The notes under the pieces: generated by a model
Seen by the model: only the letters and a program-made list of their open reading frames with translations
Told to the model about the DNA's origin: nothing
The model's database searches: none
Origin: Stenocarpella maydis
Taxonomy: Eukaryota > Ascomycota > Sordariomycetes > Diaporthales > Diaporthaceae
Length of the DNA stretch: 64,000 nucleotides
Direction: 5' to 3'
Assembly (NCBI GenBank): GCA_002270565.1
Contig: NQMI01000065.1
Coordinates: 128,921 to 192,920 of the forward strand
Program-made: the position numbers and the translations under genes
Shown here: piece after piece, positions 45,001 through 56,649 of the stretch
How the letters are laid out: the number at the start of each line of letters is the position of its first letter
How positions within the stretch are numbered: position 1 is the stretch's first letter

Positions 45001-45430
45001 ACCGCCCGTCCTATTGCGTGGCCCCCCCTTTTGGGTTTTGTGGGTGCATGCACGCCCGGGCGCCGTAACGCAGATCCCTTCATAGAACTGGTTATCGTAC
45101 CTGCAGTAGCGCCGCTCACAGAAAAACGGGAAGAGACAAAGAAAGTTTGGGTGTGGGTGTGAGCATCCCATGGATTTGCGCGCCCACAATCGAATTGTTT
45201 GGTCCAGCAGGGGGAAGGCTTATGCTTTAGTCCGTCTCTTAGTTTTGTTTCCTTCAAATCTTACCAGTCTTGTCTTTATTATTGCAGCAGGACAAGACAG
45301 ATGTCTTTTTTGGCGTATGGACTACATACAACCCTGCTGCTACCTGAGCATTTCCCAACCAGGTTTCGGCATTCTCGACCGCAGACCATCCCTTGGCTTG
45401 TGTTTCGAAACGAGCCACATCGCGCAGTAT

Positions 45431-45438
<8 letters not shown>

Positions 45439-45480
<42 letters not shown>
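45439..45480. repeat. 42-base poly-T tract
   Basis: An uninterrupted T homopolymer. It could be the poly-A tail of a minus-strand retroposed copy or a slippage-grown tract; no element body or target-site duplication was recognised. Confidence 0.9.
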
Positions 45481-45482
<2 letters not shown>

Positions 45483-45972
45483 TATTTGGGCCTAGCTCAC
45501 ACTGACAGCAAAAGTTTGCGATGCTCTTTTGATATTGGTCGACCACATCATGTTTCTGGTGATATACACGCGCACACACACAGCGATCTCGTATTCGCAA
45601 GCTTCTGTCTCTCTTCTCAAGGGTGTGTGCCGAGGGGCATCGTCTATCTTCCGGAGAAAGGATCTAGGTTAATGACGTGGCGATATATTGCTCAGGCATG
45701 GCTGGCCTCTCACCGCGCAAGCTTTCCACACCAGCCAGCTGGCCAGCAAGTCTCGCCTCGGATCGAGGCTTCAATCGATGCCTCGGAAAACCTTCCTCGG
45801 CCGCGTCGGACCAGGCACGACATCCCGCTCTCACATGGCACGAGGGTTGACGCCGTGCAACCCGACGCCGAATGTTTCCCTCCCCTTCCCTCTCCCAATC
45901 CCGAATCTCGGTGGGTCAGCCACACAGAGGGATTCCCAAGAGACGCACTGGACATGCGCGCTTCGTCCCCAT

Positions 45973-46003
45973 GTGTATGTATGTATGTATGTATGTATGT
46001 ATG
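45973..46003. repeat. (GTAT)n microsatellite
   Basis: Seven to eight GTAT units. Confidence 0.9.
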
Positions 46004-46757
46004 CAAGTAAGCATGCACACACCTGCCCATCCCTTGCCGGATGCGCACACCATAGAATGGCATGTCACTACTCAGAACCACCCACACACCAGCATCCATC
46101 AATCAGCCTCAAATCATCAACACATCACGCCATCGTCACCACTCTCCCACCACCCAACCAATCCTGCCGAGCGGCCTGGCCCGGCATCCCACCACTCAGC
46201 CCGGTAGCCTTGAGCTAGCACGACAGGCCGGCCTGCACTCTGTGCGACGACGGGGGTGCGGGTTTTGGGCTCAAGCTGACGGGAATGAATGGATGCATTG
46301 GTGGGCTGGGCTGGGCTGGATTCGCCGTGGGGATACGCCAGCCAGCCGTCCAGCCAGCCCAGCCCAGCCCGCCACAGCCTTACAGGAGCCTGCCTGCCGG
46401 CCTATGGTGAAGCCGGAAATATGGCCACCTATTCGCCCCCCGGACGTCCTCATCTGTCTGCCTTGCACCATCCAGAGCTGACTTGTGCCGCGACGGCGTC
46501 CAAATCTCCCCTCCAACGACCTATGCCAGGGGCCCCGGGACGTATGTACCTGAACCTGCATGAGTGAACGCATGCGAGCTGAGAGTGGGAGGAACTATTG
46601 ACTGCGAGGCACCCTCATCCCGCCTCCTCCACCTCACCCACTCTGCCGGTACATCAGATCTCTTGTGTGCGCGTGTGTAAAAGTTTGGGAAAGGCTACAT
46701 AACCCCTTACCCCACTTGCTTGCGCGTGTCTGCCTAGCCCTGGCGTCCAGCCTGCCT

Positions 46758-46789
46758 CGCCATCGCCATCGCCATCGCCATCGCCATCG
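46758..46789. repeat. (CGCCAT)5 hexanucleotide repeat
   Basis: Five consecutive CGCCAT units in non-coding DNA. Confidence 0.9.
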
Positions 46790-49154
46790 AACCCCCCTTC
46801 TAGCCTTTTTTGTGACAAATCCCTCGCCGGACACTGCTGGGGGGTGGCGCCGTGCCCGTTGCAACCCGAAGATCAACCAGAAAGAAGGGTGTCGGGGCCG
46901 CCGCGAGAAGGGGCGGGACGGGGGAGGGAGCTCCCGAGACATGTGAGATGATGGGTGGTGGTGGTGCTGAAAAAGAGAGTTTCTCGCCACCACCACTATC
47001 GCGATGATCACCGCCCACCAATACATCATACCCTTACGGCACACTCATATCATAATCCATACGCAGTGAAATATCGACTCCCAGAAGAGAAAGAGAGGGG
47101 AGGTACTGGGTCTCTCCCCCCTCCAGAACCTCGTTGGCCAGGCAGGGCATTCCCTGACCGGTTAAGCCACCTTGCTGACCATCCCGTCCATCGACCACCT
47201 ACCTACCACACACGGGCGTGAGCAGGGCAAGGTTGGGGGGGGGGACGACCCGGGCACGGCAACAGCACCACCCCTCAGGCAAGTTCAGGGAAAGACGGAG
47301 GTTTCGACGGTTGAGGGTGGGTGAGTGAGTCAGATGTATGTGGTAAGCACCCAATTCCCCCCCTTTTATCCCCCTCCTCCCTTCTAAGGAAGGAAAGTTT
47401 TAGTCAAAAGTTGGTCTCGGGATCGCGATCCCGCCGAGCGGTGTGGGCGGGCAGAGAGAAAGAATGGGTTCATCCCATAATGTATCACAGTACTTGTTCT
47501 ATCGCCAAACCCAAACCCTCCTGAGTTCCCTCCCCCCACCTCCATGCCCAGGTAAATGTCCACCCCACTTGACTCCCGGGACACAGCCGCGCGGCAGGGT
47601 TGAGAGGCGCCATATCAATATTTTTTCTTGGGAGGGGGGTGAGTTTCATTCTGAAGGGGGGAAAAAGGAAAAGAAAGAAAGATAGAAAAGAATAATGGGA
47701 CGAGAGGAAGAGAAGAAAAAAAAAAAAAAAGACAGAAAAAAAGGAAAAGCAGAAAAAAAGAGAAAGATAAACAATGCACATGCGGCTTATAGTGCTATTT
47801 CGAGTGACAGACATAGGTTTTTCCTTTCCTTTTTCCTTTCCTTCTTCTTTCTTTCTTTTTTATTCCCCTTCCTTCGTCTCCGTAAACCCACACCCCCTTC
47901 CCATAATTGCTGAGGCATGTGGATAGATACCTACCGATCCGCAACGCCCACTCTTGCTCCCCAAGGTTTCATCCACACGGATAGATATATGGGACAGCAG
48001 GTGGGCAACGTGATAAAGGATGCACCACATACCGTTTTAGTCTGTAGCATATGAAATTTCCCAGAGCAAGCAAGCAAGCAAGCATCATCCAGTGCGCGCA
48101 CCCCACCATCTGCTTGCTAGTATTGCCTTGATCGCCTGATTGATGGATTGCTTTCTACCTGCTGGGGAAACTGGCTGGCTGCTATGCTCTCGTACAACCC
48201 CTCCATTCCGAGGTTCCTTCCAGACGTCCCTTTTTGATGTCTTATCCCGAAGTCTCTCCTAGTGCAAACCTTCCCCCAAACACTCCCCCCCCCTAACCCC
48301 GGTATATACGTAGCACCTCCTATCGCCACATATGAGCATACATATCAAAATGCCCCCGAGACATGCCGGGTCAGAAGGACGCGTGTTCGTCATTGCTTAT
48401 TCCTGCAGCATGGGTTCTAAGTTAGGGGTTGAGCCACTGTCTGTCTGAATACCGTGGACCGCAAGTACCTTGCCCAGGTGAAGATGTAGCCGCATCTGCG
48501 CTTAGTCAAATGTGCGTATAGAAGTCTGAAAAAGAAAGAAAGAAAGAAAGAAACATTGTTAATCCCAGTCGCTTTTTGAGAAGTGGTTAATCCCGTCGCC
48601 CTCATATATCAGAGACCCAAAAGTTTCCTGCTGTGCTTCGGAAGTCCAGCTGCAAGGTATTCTCATGCCTTTGGGTGCGCAGCGCAGGTTTTTCCTGTCG
48701 CCGTCGGCAAAGCCCAAGTTTGTTGTTTCATTCTTCTTGAGTTCTAGAACCCTTAGGGGTGGCTATTCTTGTATGAACTAGATTTACCCTCTATCCTGTA
48801 GTGCTTGACACGGCAGGGATGTCAAGGAGATTCCGGGGAGGGCGGTCGGTATCTGACATGTTCACAATAACAACAACTAAGGCAATAATGGGGGGGGGGG
48901 ATGGGGATACCCAATGATGAATGATGAACATATAAATGTATATCAGGCAGGAAACCCATTTCCATTGACAATCCCTTTCTTCAAGGACCACAGTTTCTGC
49001 AAGCCCCAAGAGATAATTATAATGATCTAAAGTGAATAAAAAAATAATCGTGAGGTCGTCCAGAACCCTGCAATGCAGGAAGACTCTCCCCCCGTTCCCT
49101 TGAGATACCCATACACACACACACAACTCCTTGAGCGACCGTGTTGCCCAAGAC

Positions 49155-49292
49155 ATGTTTCGGGATTATCTCGATGCCGGACTCTTCAGAATGGTCAACC
49201 TGGCTGACGAGGGCCCGTTCGAGGCCGCGGCAGCCGAGCTCGCGGCACTGGCGGTCGAGGGGACCGCGTACGTGTCGGATCTATCACACTGA
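49155..49292 (+). pseudogene. Short coding-like fragment (45 codons), probably a gene relic
   Basis: A 45-residue frame MFRDYLDAGLFRMVNLADEG continuing FEAAAAELAALAVEGTAYV and ending SDLSH-stop. It reads as an amphipathic, natural protein segment and stays open upstream (NSLSDRVAQD). No family is recognised. Downstream (49293-49560) other frames look mildly coding but are not joined by good splice sites. It is either a decayed fragment or part of a gene I cannot reconstruct. Confidence 0.25.
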
Positions 49293-51435
49293 CAGGAACG
49301 GCCCCGAGCCTCAGCGCAGCACGTTCCGCACCTCAAGTGACAGGTCTCAGTATGCGCCTATGGGGGATATTGAGCAGCAACCCTCTGGACAGGACGGCGA
49401 CGAGCAACAATCTCGGGCCATATCATCTCGCGCATCAGCTCTCTGGACCGCCAACGCACGCGGCCCTGCCTCGGCAACCTCGGCCGCAGAGAGGTTACTG
49501 GGGGCGCGAGACCTTGCGGAGAGGGACCTGGCTCTTGTTCATGACGAGCATGCTGATGGCGGCATGTGAGGCAGTGGTTCCTCGGACGATAAGTTATAAT
49601 GATGGCATCCGATTCTCCGGGCACAAAGGTAAGTCAGTCTAGGGGTATTCAGTAATAATCAGACAGGATTTATGGTCAATCCACTGGGATGCGGTTGCCG
49701 TTTGCACATGCCGAGCAGCGGCCTCCTCGGCCGTCCTGGTCGTTACAGCGGTGTGAATGGTCACGAGCGAGGCGGGAAATACAAGGTGCACACCACATAC
49801 GAAGGGGCGCGAGGTATTAAGAGGGCTTGCCATTCTGAGGGATGTTCGAGACGAATTTGTTGAGCGCGAATTTGAGTACGCACAAGGGAATAGGCTGCGG
49901 AGTACAACTGACTAGGGCCTAGCTGCTGGATTGCCGAGTTGCTGCTACGCTTGTCCGAGTGGCCCCGACCAAGTGGCCGAGCCGCGGATGCGTGATGGCG
50001 ATGCCCACATTGAGGTTGAGCCGTGTCGCCTTGTCAGGTTGTCTGGGGCGCGGTGTGACAGCATTGGTGCGGTTGTTTCCATCTACTACATGGTTTCTGT
50101 CTCGGGGCTTTCGTTGCACGTCTTCTTCCTCTTGGCCCAGACCAAGACGGAGGGTAGGGATTCTGTTCGAGACCTGCTTATGGTCCCAGCCTATCGCAAC
50201 GAGCAGACACGTGCCGAGGGCAGTTAGTTGGCCTCTGTCGATGATCAGCCTGGTCTGACCTCCAATACTCGAAGAACCCTTGCAGAGGTACTATGATTTA
50301 GGCAGATGCCTCGAGATGGGGGCGTCTGGCGTCAAAGCCGAGGGGAGAGCATGTGCAACCGAGGACTGGATGAGTGGGCGGGTTGGGTGACTGACAACCC
50401 ACAGCCACACTGCCCTGACAGCCAGACGGTGCCGGAGTGGGCTGGGGGAAGCTCAAGTGATGTCAGGTGAAGGTATAAAGTCTCTGATGATCTCAGCCAC
50501 TCCGGGGCCAGGGAGCCGAGCTCCCCGCCACCCAACCCCGACTGCTGTGTGAGTGTCTAGTATATAAGAGTCATGAGGTGCGGACCCTGAATTGAAGTGT
50601 GATGATGGCCGAGAGGAGCTATACACTAGCCTTGGGGGATGTTGCAGGGTGACTAGCGTGGTCCCCCCTTTGGGCGACGGGCAAGCCACAAAGCTAAGAT
50701 AGTCGTACGGTGTGCGTGGTCGTGCGCGTGTTGGTGGTGCGATATGTTGAGTGACTGCTCCGTGCTGGCGGACATCGAGATGAAGCGTATTTGGCTGTTC
50801 TGAGACGGTCAGGTGGCGCGACCAAACCCGCCTCTGATCAGCATGACAGGCTGCGAGATCTAGGATTGTCTCTCCATCTGGTGTGGAACGCTGATGGGAT
50901 GGGGATGGGAAGAGATGAGATGAGTGAATGGATGGGCATGTGGTGGCACATGCTATATCCGGAGAACACCTGCAGTAATTACTCACTTGGATACTAAGCG
51001 CGCAACGAGATGAAGAAACCCTGCTCGCCTGGTGGGGAATGACTCTTGAGTGCCTAGTGTAAACTGCACTAACTCCATCCATCAAGAGCAAGGCGCAGCC
51101 AGCCCTGTGACGCAGTTGCCCCTCCATCTCAGCTTGAGCAACAGCTGCAGCTGCCTCCTCCCCGCTTTGGAGTCCTTGTGTGCTACGGAGCACTGCGAGT
51201 GCTGCTGTGAGTGCTACGGCAACGCTTTCCCACCTGCCCACCAGGCAAGCAGTTTGTCCGTACATGTGCTAATGGATTGAGAGGCCAAGGAGACGGACGC
51301 ATTGTTCCTGCCTGGCCTGACCACCTATCTACCATCATACATAGCACCTGCCCTGCCCTGCCAACGACGGCAGACAGACAATATTATTACATGGGCCTTT
51401 AAAGCCAGAAAGAGGGACACCCCCCCCCACAAATC
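49293..51435. other. Intergenic, no gene supported
   Basis: No recognisable coding unit, RNA gene or long repeat. Confidence 0.5.
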
Positions 51436-52832
51436 ATGCCAGACATCAACTCCCTTCCTCCGTCCTCTGCCCTATCACCATCTCCACCACCACAACCGCC
51501 ACCGACTTCCTCGCCAGCATCGGCCTCGTCCCCAGCCACAGCCCCTGCTGGCCCAGCCTTTGCTTCTGCCTCCGCCTCGGCCTCGGCCTCCGCAATGTCG
51601 TCCAACGCCAACGCCAACGGCAGCGAGCCTGTCCCGGCCCACGGGCCCAACAGCTCTCCCTCTCCGAGCCGGTCTGCCTCTACCTCGTTGCAGGCCGCAG
51701 CTGCCGTCAATGCCGGCCTGCAGCATGAACGCTCCTCAAATTCGCGACGTACGTACCGCCGTCCGCCCTCCTCTGTCTAACTCTGCATGCTGACGCGACA
51801 TGCTCACGCCCACAGGATCCTCTGGCTCTCTCTCGCGACAAGTCACATCTCCCAGCAATGGAAGGAGGCGCTCTCAGGTCCTTATGAACCTACAGATCAA
51901 CGACCCCTCCGTGCCTGGCCCCGGCGAGATGGTCCCCGATGCCGCCCATGCCCACGGTCACAGGAGCAGTTTCACGAGCCCGACAGGACATAGCATCGGC
52001 TCGCCTTTGCTGGCCGCCGACCCCCACCACAACCGAGCACCTAGCCTGGGCGAGCTTCACCAGGAGCTGGAGGCTGAGCAGGAAGCTCAGGTGGTACGAC
52101 TCGGTCTCATATGTGGCTAGTAGACTCTGACCCTGTTCGCATATGCTGATAGCTGCTATTCCCTTCAGAACCGCCTCCTGTCCCAGATTCGCCAGCAGCA
52201 GGCCCAGATCCTGCAACTGCAGTCCCACCAGAACCACTCGTCGTCCGCCATCGCAGGCGACGAGTCGCCTGGTGTCACCACCCCGGGCCCCGGCGCACAA
52301 CCCACCCCTACGTCCGCAGCACCCAACGTCTCGGCCTCTGGCTCGCTCCCTCGCTCGCCCATATTCCCTCGCAGCTCCTTTGATGTCGCGCGCAACGACC
52401 TCCGACACAGGTCCCGGACACCGAGCCGCGGCGCGTCGCCACGCCTTCGATCCACCTCCATCAGCCAGGACAGCGGGGAGCCGTTCGCGCTCGGCGGCAG
52501 GGATGAGAGCGCCTTCTATCAGGCCGAGACTCAGATGTTGACGAGGGAGAACCAGATGCTCCGTCACCGCATCCGAGACCTAGGTAAGTCTGGAACAGCC
52601 ACCACCATCGGGTCTACCATGCAGGCCGGCAGTTTGCTGACGTGGGGCCTTTGACCAAGAACGACAACTGGCAGAAGTGACTCCCGGCGGCACTAGTGCT
52701 TCGGTGACACACGAGCCTGCACACCACTCAGGCCTGACGCGGTCAGAGTCGGTCTCTGATGAGGCCAGACCTGCCGGTGTGGCACAGGGTTCACACACCC
52801 TCCCCATTCGAGAGACCCCAAAAGATGAGTAG
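51436..52832 (+). CDS. Ser/Pro-rich coiled-coil protein, four exons
   Basis: Exons 51436-51748, 51816-52093, 52169-52583 and 52660-52832 join in frame to 392 residues. Introns are 67, 75 and 76 nt, with GTACGT, GTACGA and GTAAGT donors, GCTGAC/GCTGAT branch sites and CACAG, TTCAG, CCAAG acceptors. Residues 1-100 are Pro/Ser/Ala-rich with an Ala-Ser repeat. Next come SLSRQVTSPSNGRRRSQVLM and a segment LGELHQELEAEQEAQVNRLL ending SQIRQQQAQILQLQSHQ, a clear coiled coil (about 180-215). A basic Ser/Arg patch follows (LRHRSRTPSRGASPRLRSTS) and a second short coil MLTRENQMLRHRIRDLERQL (about 318-340). It resembles a conserved but uncharacterised filamentous-fungal family; function unknown, possibly a phospho-regulated scaffold. 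The coil across intron 3 (RDL|ERQLAEV) supports the model. Confidence 0.8.
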
Positions 52833-53303
52833 ACGGTACGGTTGCGATTATAGTGCGACCTGCGGCAGTGCGGGTAACATGAGAGCATGGCTCGGGACGA
52901 CGAGGATCCTATGAGATCCTTGAATATGTTTGTACGACTATCCACCTGTAATGCTGTGCACTGGCGGTGTTGGGGCGTTGGCGGTGAATACCTAAGTAGT
53001 GCGCAGTGATAGAAACCCCAACGGTTTCAATTCTAGACGGCACAGATATGCCCGTCCTCCTGGATGCATCTTCCCAGGAAATCCAAAGTGATACAATGAT
53101 GCAAGAACTCCCAGCATGGCGCCATGTGACCAAATTAGGTGTTCTGGTCTGGCTGATCCGGGCGCTCTCCGTGGCTATCATCCTTGCCTCTGTTACCATT
53201 CACTTGAACACACGCATGCACGCGGCACCACCATGGCCCGCAGAGAGCAGTCCCGCCCTATGCTCCCGCTCCCGCTCCCGGTGGCCATTGAGAAAAACTC
53301 AGG
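52833..53303. other. Convergent intergenic space
   Basis: 3' flanks of the coiled-coil gene and fyv7. Nothing recognised. Confidence 0.6.
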
Positions 53304-54140
53304 TCAAGCCCCGACCATCCTCTTGACCTTGTCCAGCAGCACCTTGCTCTCCCGCCCTAGCTTGGGCTTCCCGCGCGGCCTGCCCGAGGCCGAGAACCCC
53401 TTTGCCTTGAGCATCGCCCGCCGCGTGCGCTCGCGCGCGTCGATGCTGTGCGCGCGCTCCCGCTCCCGCCGCTCCGCCTCGGCCCTTCGGGCTTCTGCCT
53501 CTGCCCTGTTGCGGCTGCCCTCGTCGAGCGCCTTGTCGTAGTAGTCGGGCCGGCGCTTGTTGTTGCGCCTCCTGCCGGGTCGGTGCGGTCCTGGAGGGTC
53601 GTCTGCGGAGGGGGTGTCTGCCGGTTCACCTGCTGTGTTTATGTTTGCGGGTTCCGAGGCCGCGGTGTTGCTGTCGTCGTCGTGGTCGTCGTGCCCCTCG
53701 TGTCCTTCGTCTTGCCCCCCCCCCGCAGGTGTTTGCCGTTCCCTCCTGACCTCCCTCCGCCGCGGCGCCCTCTCGCCGTCGAGCAGGGCCTGCCGCTCCG
53801 GGTTGACGTGCTGCCTGTCCATCTGCTCGTCGTCCATGCGCTGCTGGCGGTCCGGGTGGACCTGCGGCTCCCCTGCTGCTGCGGCGGCGGCGGGCCTCCC
53901 CTGCTGCCTCTCCCTCTCCCTCTGCAGCTCCGCCTTGACCTTGGCGTAGTCCTTCTTCACCTTTGCCTTGTGGATTAGCTCGTGCTTGATCTTGATGTTC
54001 TTGCGCTTCCACGCGCCGTCTGGGAGGTTCTCCGGCCCGACGCGGAACCCCTTGCGCTTCTTCGCCGCTGGGGCCGCGGGCGGGGCGCTTCCTCCCTCGC
54101 CCTCGCCCTCGACCTCGTCGCGTGGTCGTTTGGAGCCCAT
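53304..54140 (-). CDS. fyv7: rRNA-processing protein Fyv7
   Basis: A nucleolar factor of the small-subunit processome, needed for 18S rRNA maturation. The 278-residue product starts at the ATG at 54140 (MGSKRPRDEVEGEGEGG); upstream in-frame sequence has no ATG. The family core is at the N-terminus (KKRKGFRVGPENLPDGAWKR followed by KNIKIKHELIHKAKVKKDYA, about residues 28-66) and at the C-terminus (a charged coil RNRAEAEARRAEAERRERER and the closing KPKLGRESKVLLDKVKRMV). Between them is a variable acidic/basic linker (DDHDDDSNTAASE, RRRNNKRRPDYYDKAL). It is rich in Lys/Arg as expected for a nucleolar RNA-binding protein. Single exon. It is divergent to the isocitrate dehydrogenase gene with 784 bp between the start codons. 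Confidence 0.88.
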   Translation of the reverse strand: MGSKRPRDEVEGEGEGGSAPPAAPAAKKRKGFRVGPENLPDGAWKRKNIKIKHELIHKAKVKKDYAKVKAELQRERERQQGRPAAAAAAGEPQVHPDRQQRMDDEQMDRQHVNPERQALLDGERAPRRREVRRERQTPAGGGQDEGHEGHDDHDDDSNTAASEPANINTAGEPADTPSADDPPGPHRPGRRRNNKRRPDYYDKALDEGSRNRAEAEARRAEAERRERERAHSIDARERTRRAMLKAKGFSASGRPRGKPKLGRESKVLLDKVKRMVGA

Positions 54141-54299
54141 CTTGCTGGGGTGGTGGTCAAGGGCTGCGGTCGGGGGTGGGCGCAAGTAAGTGGCGGGCCG
54201 TGATGGGGCTGGTTGACCATGCAGCAGAGCCTCAGCGGTTCTGAGATTTGTCTGACCTGCCTGTCTTGTCTGTCAGGCTGACGGCAGGATTGCACGGAC

Positions 54300-54337
<38 letters not shown>

Positions 54338-54924
54338 TTTAGAGTGGAACCGTGATGGTCGAGACCCGATAGTGCAGATAGCGATAATAGTGTAAACCCA
54401 GCAGCATTGCTATGTGGGGGGGGGGATAAATCTCAGCGGGTCCATTCGCAGCTCGGCGGGATGGGCAGTCTTGGGGCCGACCCGAGTCGGGTATGTTCGG
54501 CCATGTCGGAGTAAAGGCAAAATGGCGCAGGATCCCGGTGCGTGAATCTTTTTTAGCGGGCTGGCAGTGGCCAAAAGCCGCACCCGCAAGAGGAGGAGCT
54601 CCGGCCAAGGCTAGTTAGCGGATGGGACCTCTTGTGCTGTGTTGACGTTTTGCCCTGCGTGTCTGTGTGTGTGGGCGTGGGTGATCTTTGACAACCTCAA
54701 CCTCAACCTCAGACTCCAAACCTCCCTTCTCCTGCTCCTCTCTTCCTCCTTACTTCTTTCTCTGTGACCACCCGTTCATTCATTGCCGTGCTTGTTGTTG
54801 TTCTGCTGGGACGCCTCGAGTCGGGAACTGGCATATATCCTAATCCATCCACCCACCCACGCACCCAATCGCCTACCCACCCACCACCTCTCACTCTTGT
54901 CCCCTCCTCTCACACGTCCACAAG
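54141..54924. other. Divergent promoter of fyv7 and the isocitrate dehydrogenase gene
   Basis: No gene supported. Contains a (GA)n tract at 54302-54335 and a C-rich CCCACCCA leader (54845-54885) just before the dehydrogenase start. Confidence 0.65.
54302..54335. repeat. (GA)17 microsatellite in a divergent promoter
   Basis: About seventeen GA units; in fungi GA tracts can act as nucleosome-depleting promoter elements. Confidence 0.9.
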
Positions 54925-56079
54925 ATGCTGGCCGTCCGCTCCATGGCCGCCCCTGCGCGGCGCCAGCTCGCCCGTGCGGCCCCCCGCGCCACCCTCGCCT
55001 TCAGCCAGACACAATGCCAGAGGAGATGGGCCTCGGGCGAGAGGGTGGCCAAGTACAACGGCGTCAAGGACAAGAACGGCAACTACCCCGTCAGCCTGAT
55101 CGAGGGCGACGGCATCGGGCCCGAGATCTCGCAGGCCGTCAAGGACATCTTCGCCGCGGCCAGGGCGCCCATCGCGTGGGAGCCCGTCGACGTCACGCCC
55201 ATCCTCAAGGACGGCAAGACGGCCATCCCGGACGCGGCCATTGAGAGCATCGAGCGCAACAAGGTCGCCCTCAAGGGGCCGCTCGCCACCCCCGTCGGCA
55301 AGGGCCACGTCTCGCTCAACCTGACCCTGCGCCGCACCTTCAACCTCTTTGCCAACCTGCGGCCCTGCCGCTCCGTCGCCGGCTACCGCACCCCCTACGA
55401 CAACGTCGACACCGTCCTGATCCGCGAGAACACCGAGGGCGAGTACTCGGGCATCGAGCACACCGTCGTCGACGGCGTCGTCCAGAGCATCAAGCTCATC
55501 ACCCGCGAGGCCTCGGAGCGCGTCCTGCGCTTCGCCTTCCAGCAGGCCCAGGAGATTGGCCGCACAAAGGTCCGCGTCGTCCACAAGGCCACCATCATGA
55601 AGCTGTCCGACGGCCTCTTCCTCTCCACCGCCCGCGACGTCGCCAAGGACTTCCCCGGCATCGAGCTCGACGACGAGCTGCTCGACAACACCTGCCTCAA
55701 GATGACCACCGACCCCGTCCCCTACAACGACAAGGTCCTCGTCATGCCCAACCTCTACGGCGACATCCTCTCCGACATGTGCGCCGGCCTCATTGGCGGC
55801 CTGGGCCTCACCCCCTCGGGCAACATCGGCGACGAGTGCTCCATCTTCGAGGCCGTCCACGGCTCCGCCCCCGACATCGCGGGCAAGGGCCTCGCCAACC
55901 CCACCGCCCTGCTGCTCTCCTCCATGATGATGCTGCGCCACATGGGCCTCGGCGACTACGCCGACCGCATCGAGCAGGCCGCCTTCGACACCCTCGCCGA
56001 GGGCAAGGCCCTGACCGGCGACCTGGGTGGCAAGGCCAAGACAGACGAGTACGCCGCCGCCATCATCGCCAAGCTGTAG
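54925..56079 (+). CDS. idh2: NAD-dependent isocitrate dehydrogenase, catalytic subunit (mitochondrial)
   Basis: TCA-cycle enzyme converting isocitrate and NAD to 2-oxoglutarate, CO2 and NADH in the mitochondrial matrix; works as a hetero-octamer with the regulatory subunit. 384 residues in one exon. A presequence is evident ([20 protein letters not shown] then QCQRRWAS, cut near 37). Motifs: [13 protein letters not shown] (57-69), substrate-binding arginine block [13 protein letters not shown] (135-147), [14 protein letters not shown] (166-179, active-site loop), [15 protein letters not shown] (Tyr/Lys helix), [10 protein letters not shown] (276-285, metal-binding aspartates), [20 protein letters not shown] (308-327, nucleotide site). 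The active-site residues of the catalytic type (SGIEH, DILSD) are intact, so I choose subunit 2 rather than the regulatory subunit 1. Very strong GC3 bias fits high expression. Confidence 0.95.
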   Translation: MLAVRSMAAPARRQLARAAPRATLAFSQTQCQRRWASGERVAKYNGVKDKNGNYPVSLIEGDGIGPEISQAVKDIFAAARAPIAWEPVDVTPILKDGKTAIPDAAIESIERNKVALKGPLATPVGKGHVSLNLTLRRTFNLFANLRPCRSVAGYRTPYDNVDTVLIRENTEGEYSGIEHTVVDGVVQSIKLITREASERVLRFAFQQAQEIGRTKVRVVHKATIMKLSDGLFLSTARDVAKDFPGIELDDELLDNTCLKMTTDPVPYNDKVLVMPNLYGDILSDMCAGLIGGLGLTPSGNIGDECSIFEAVHGSAPDIAGKGLANPTALLLSSMMMLRHMGLGDYADRIEQAAFDTLAEGKALTGDLGGKAKTDEYAAAIIAKL

Positions 56080-56649
56080 AGGGGGGAGGAAAAAAAAAGC
56101 AAGCGCCACGAAGCGGGGGCGGGGGGCGGGCGGGCCGAATGCCACAAGTTTTCCTAGTGCAAACCGGGGACAAACTTACAATGACACCCGAAAAAAAAAA
56201 AAAAAAGACCAAAAAACTCTCTTTTACAATTCGCGGAACATTCTTACGCTCACCGCCTTTCCGCTCAGTAAAGGAGGCTGAGCTTGCGATGGGTCATACT
56301 GTGGATTACCGGAGGCGTGCATATTTGTCGGGGCATAACGACTACATTACAGACCACCACGCCCTTCCGCGCACCTTTTTTGCATCAATCTTGGGGGGGG
56401 GGGTGATTATAACTACCACACGCACGCACGAGACAAAGAAGGGCAGAGAAGGCTGGGTGAGAAGGAACGGGGTGTTGGCTCCCAAGGGGGGCTAGAAAAT
56501 TGTAGACTGTATCAGTAGTTAGGGCTCTGCAAAGCAATGCATCAATTACAAATGCCACCCGTCTAACAAGACGCCCCCTCCGAGAGCGCGCCCATACTAC
56601 CCAATCCGACCCGTAAACAAATCCACCCCTCCCCCAAGGCATGGGGGGA
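56080..56649. other. Convergent intergenic space (idh2 / sec5)
   Basis: 3' flanks of idh2 and sec5, with A-runs near 56190 and a G-run near 56393. Nothing else seen. Confidence 0.65.

Larger units (their letters stand above)
39096..49154. other. 10-kb gene-poor region
   Basis: I found no gene here that I can support on either strand: no domains, no convincing splice-linked exons and no coding-type conservation. The composition is GC-rich rather than RIP-like, so it is not a simple transposon graveyard. Contents: (GGT)n at 40017-40047, four 9-mers of the TACTCCGTA type at 40074-42492, CAG/CAGACG repeats near 41690, a 42-T run (45439-45480), (GTAT)n at 45973-46003, (CGCCAT)n at 46758-46789, and (AAAG)n at 48534-48555. 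It includes the upstream region of the PH-domain gene. Confidence 0.5.

Noticed and set aside
47120..47185. tRNA A-box-like sequence on the minus strand
   Set aside because: No B box, T arm or acceptor stem follows, and no terminator at a fitting distance.
54910..56145. A 411-codon minus-strand open frame across idh2, longer than idh2 itself
   Set aside because: It is antisense to the strongly conserved idh2. Open antisense frames are expected in GC-rich coding DNA with GC3 bias, and its product is low-complexity Gly/Asp/Val/Leu without family features.
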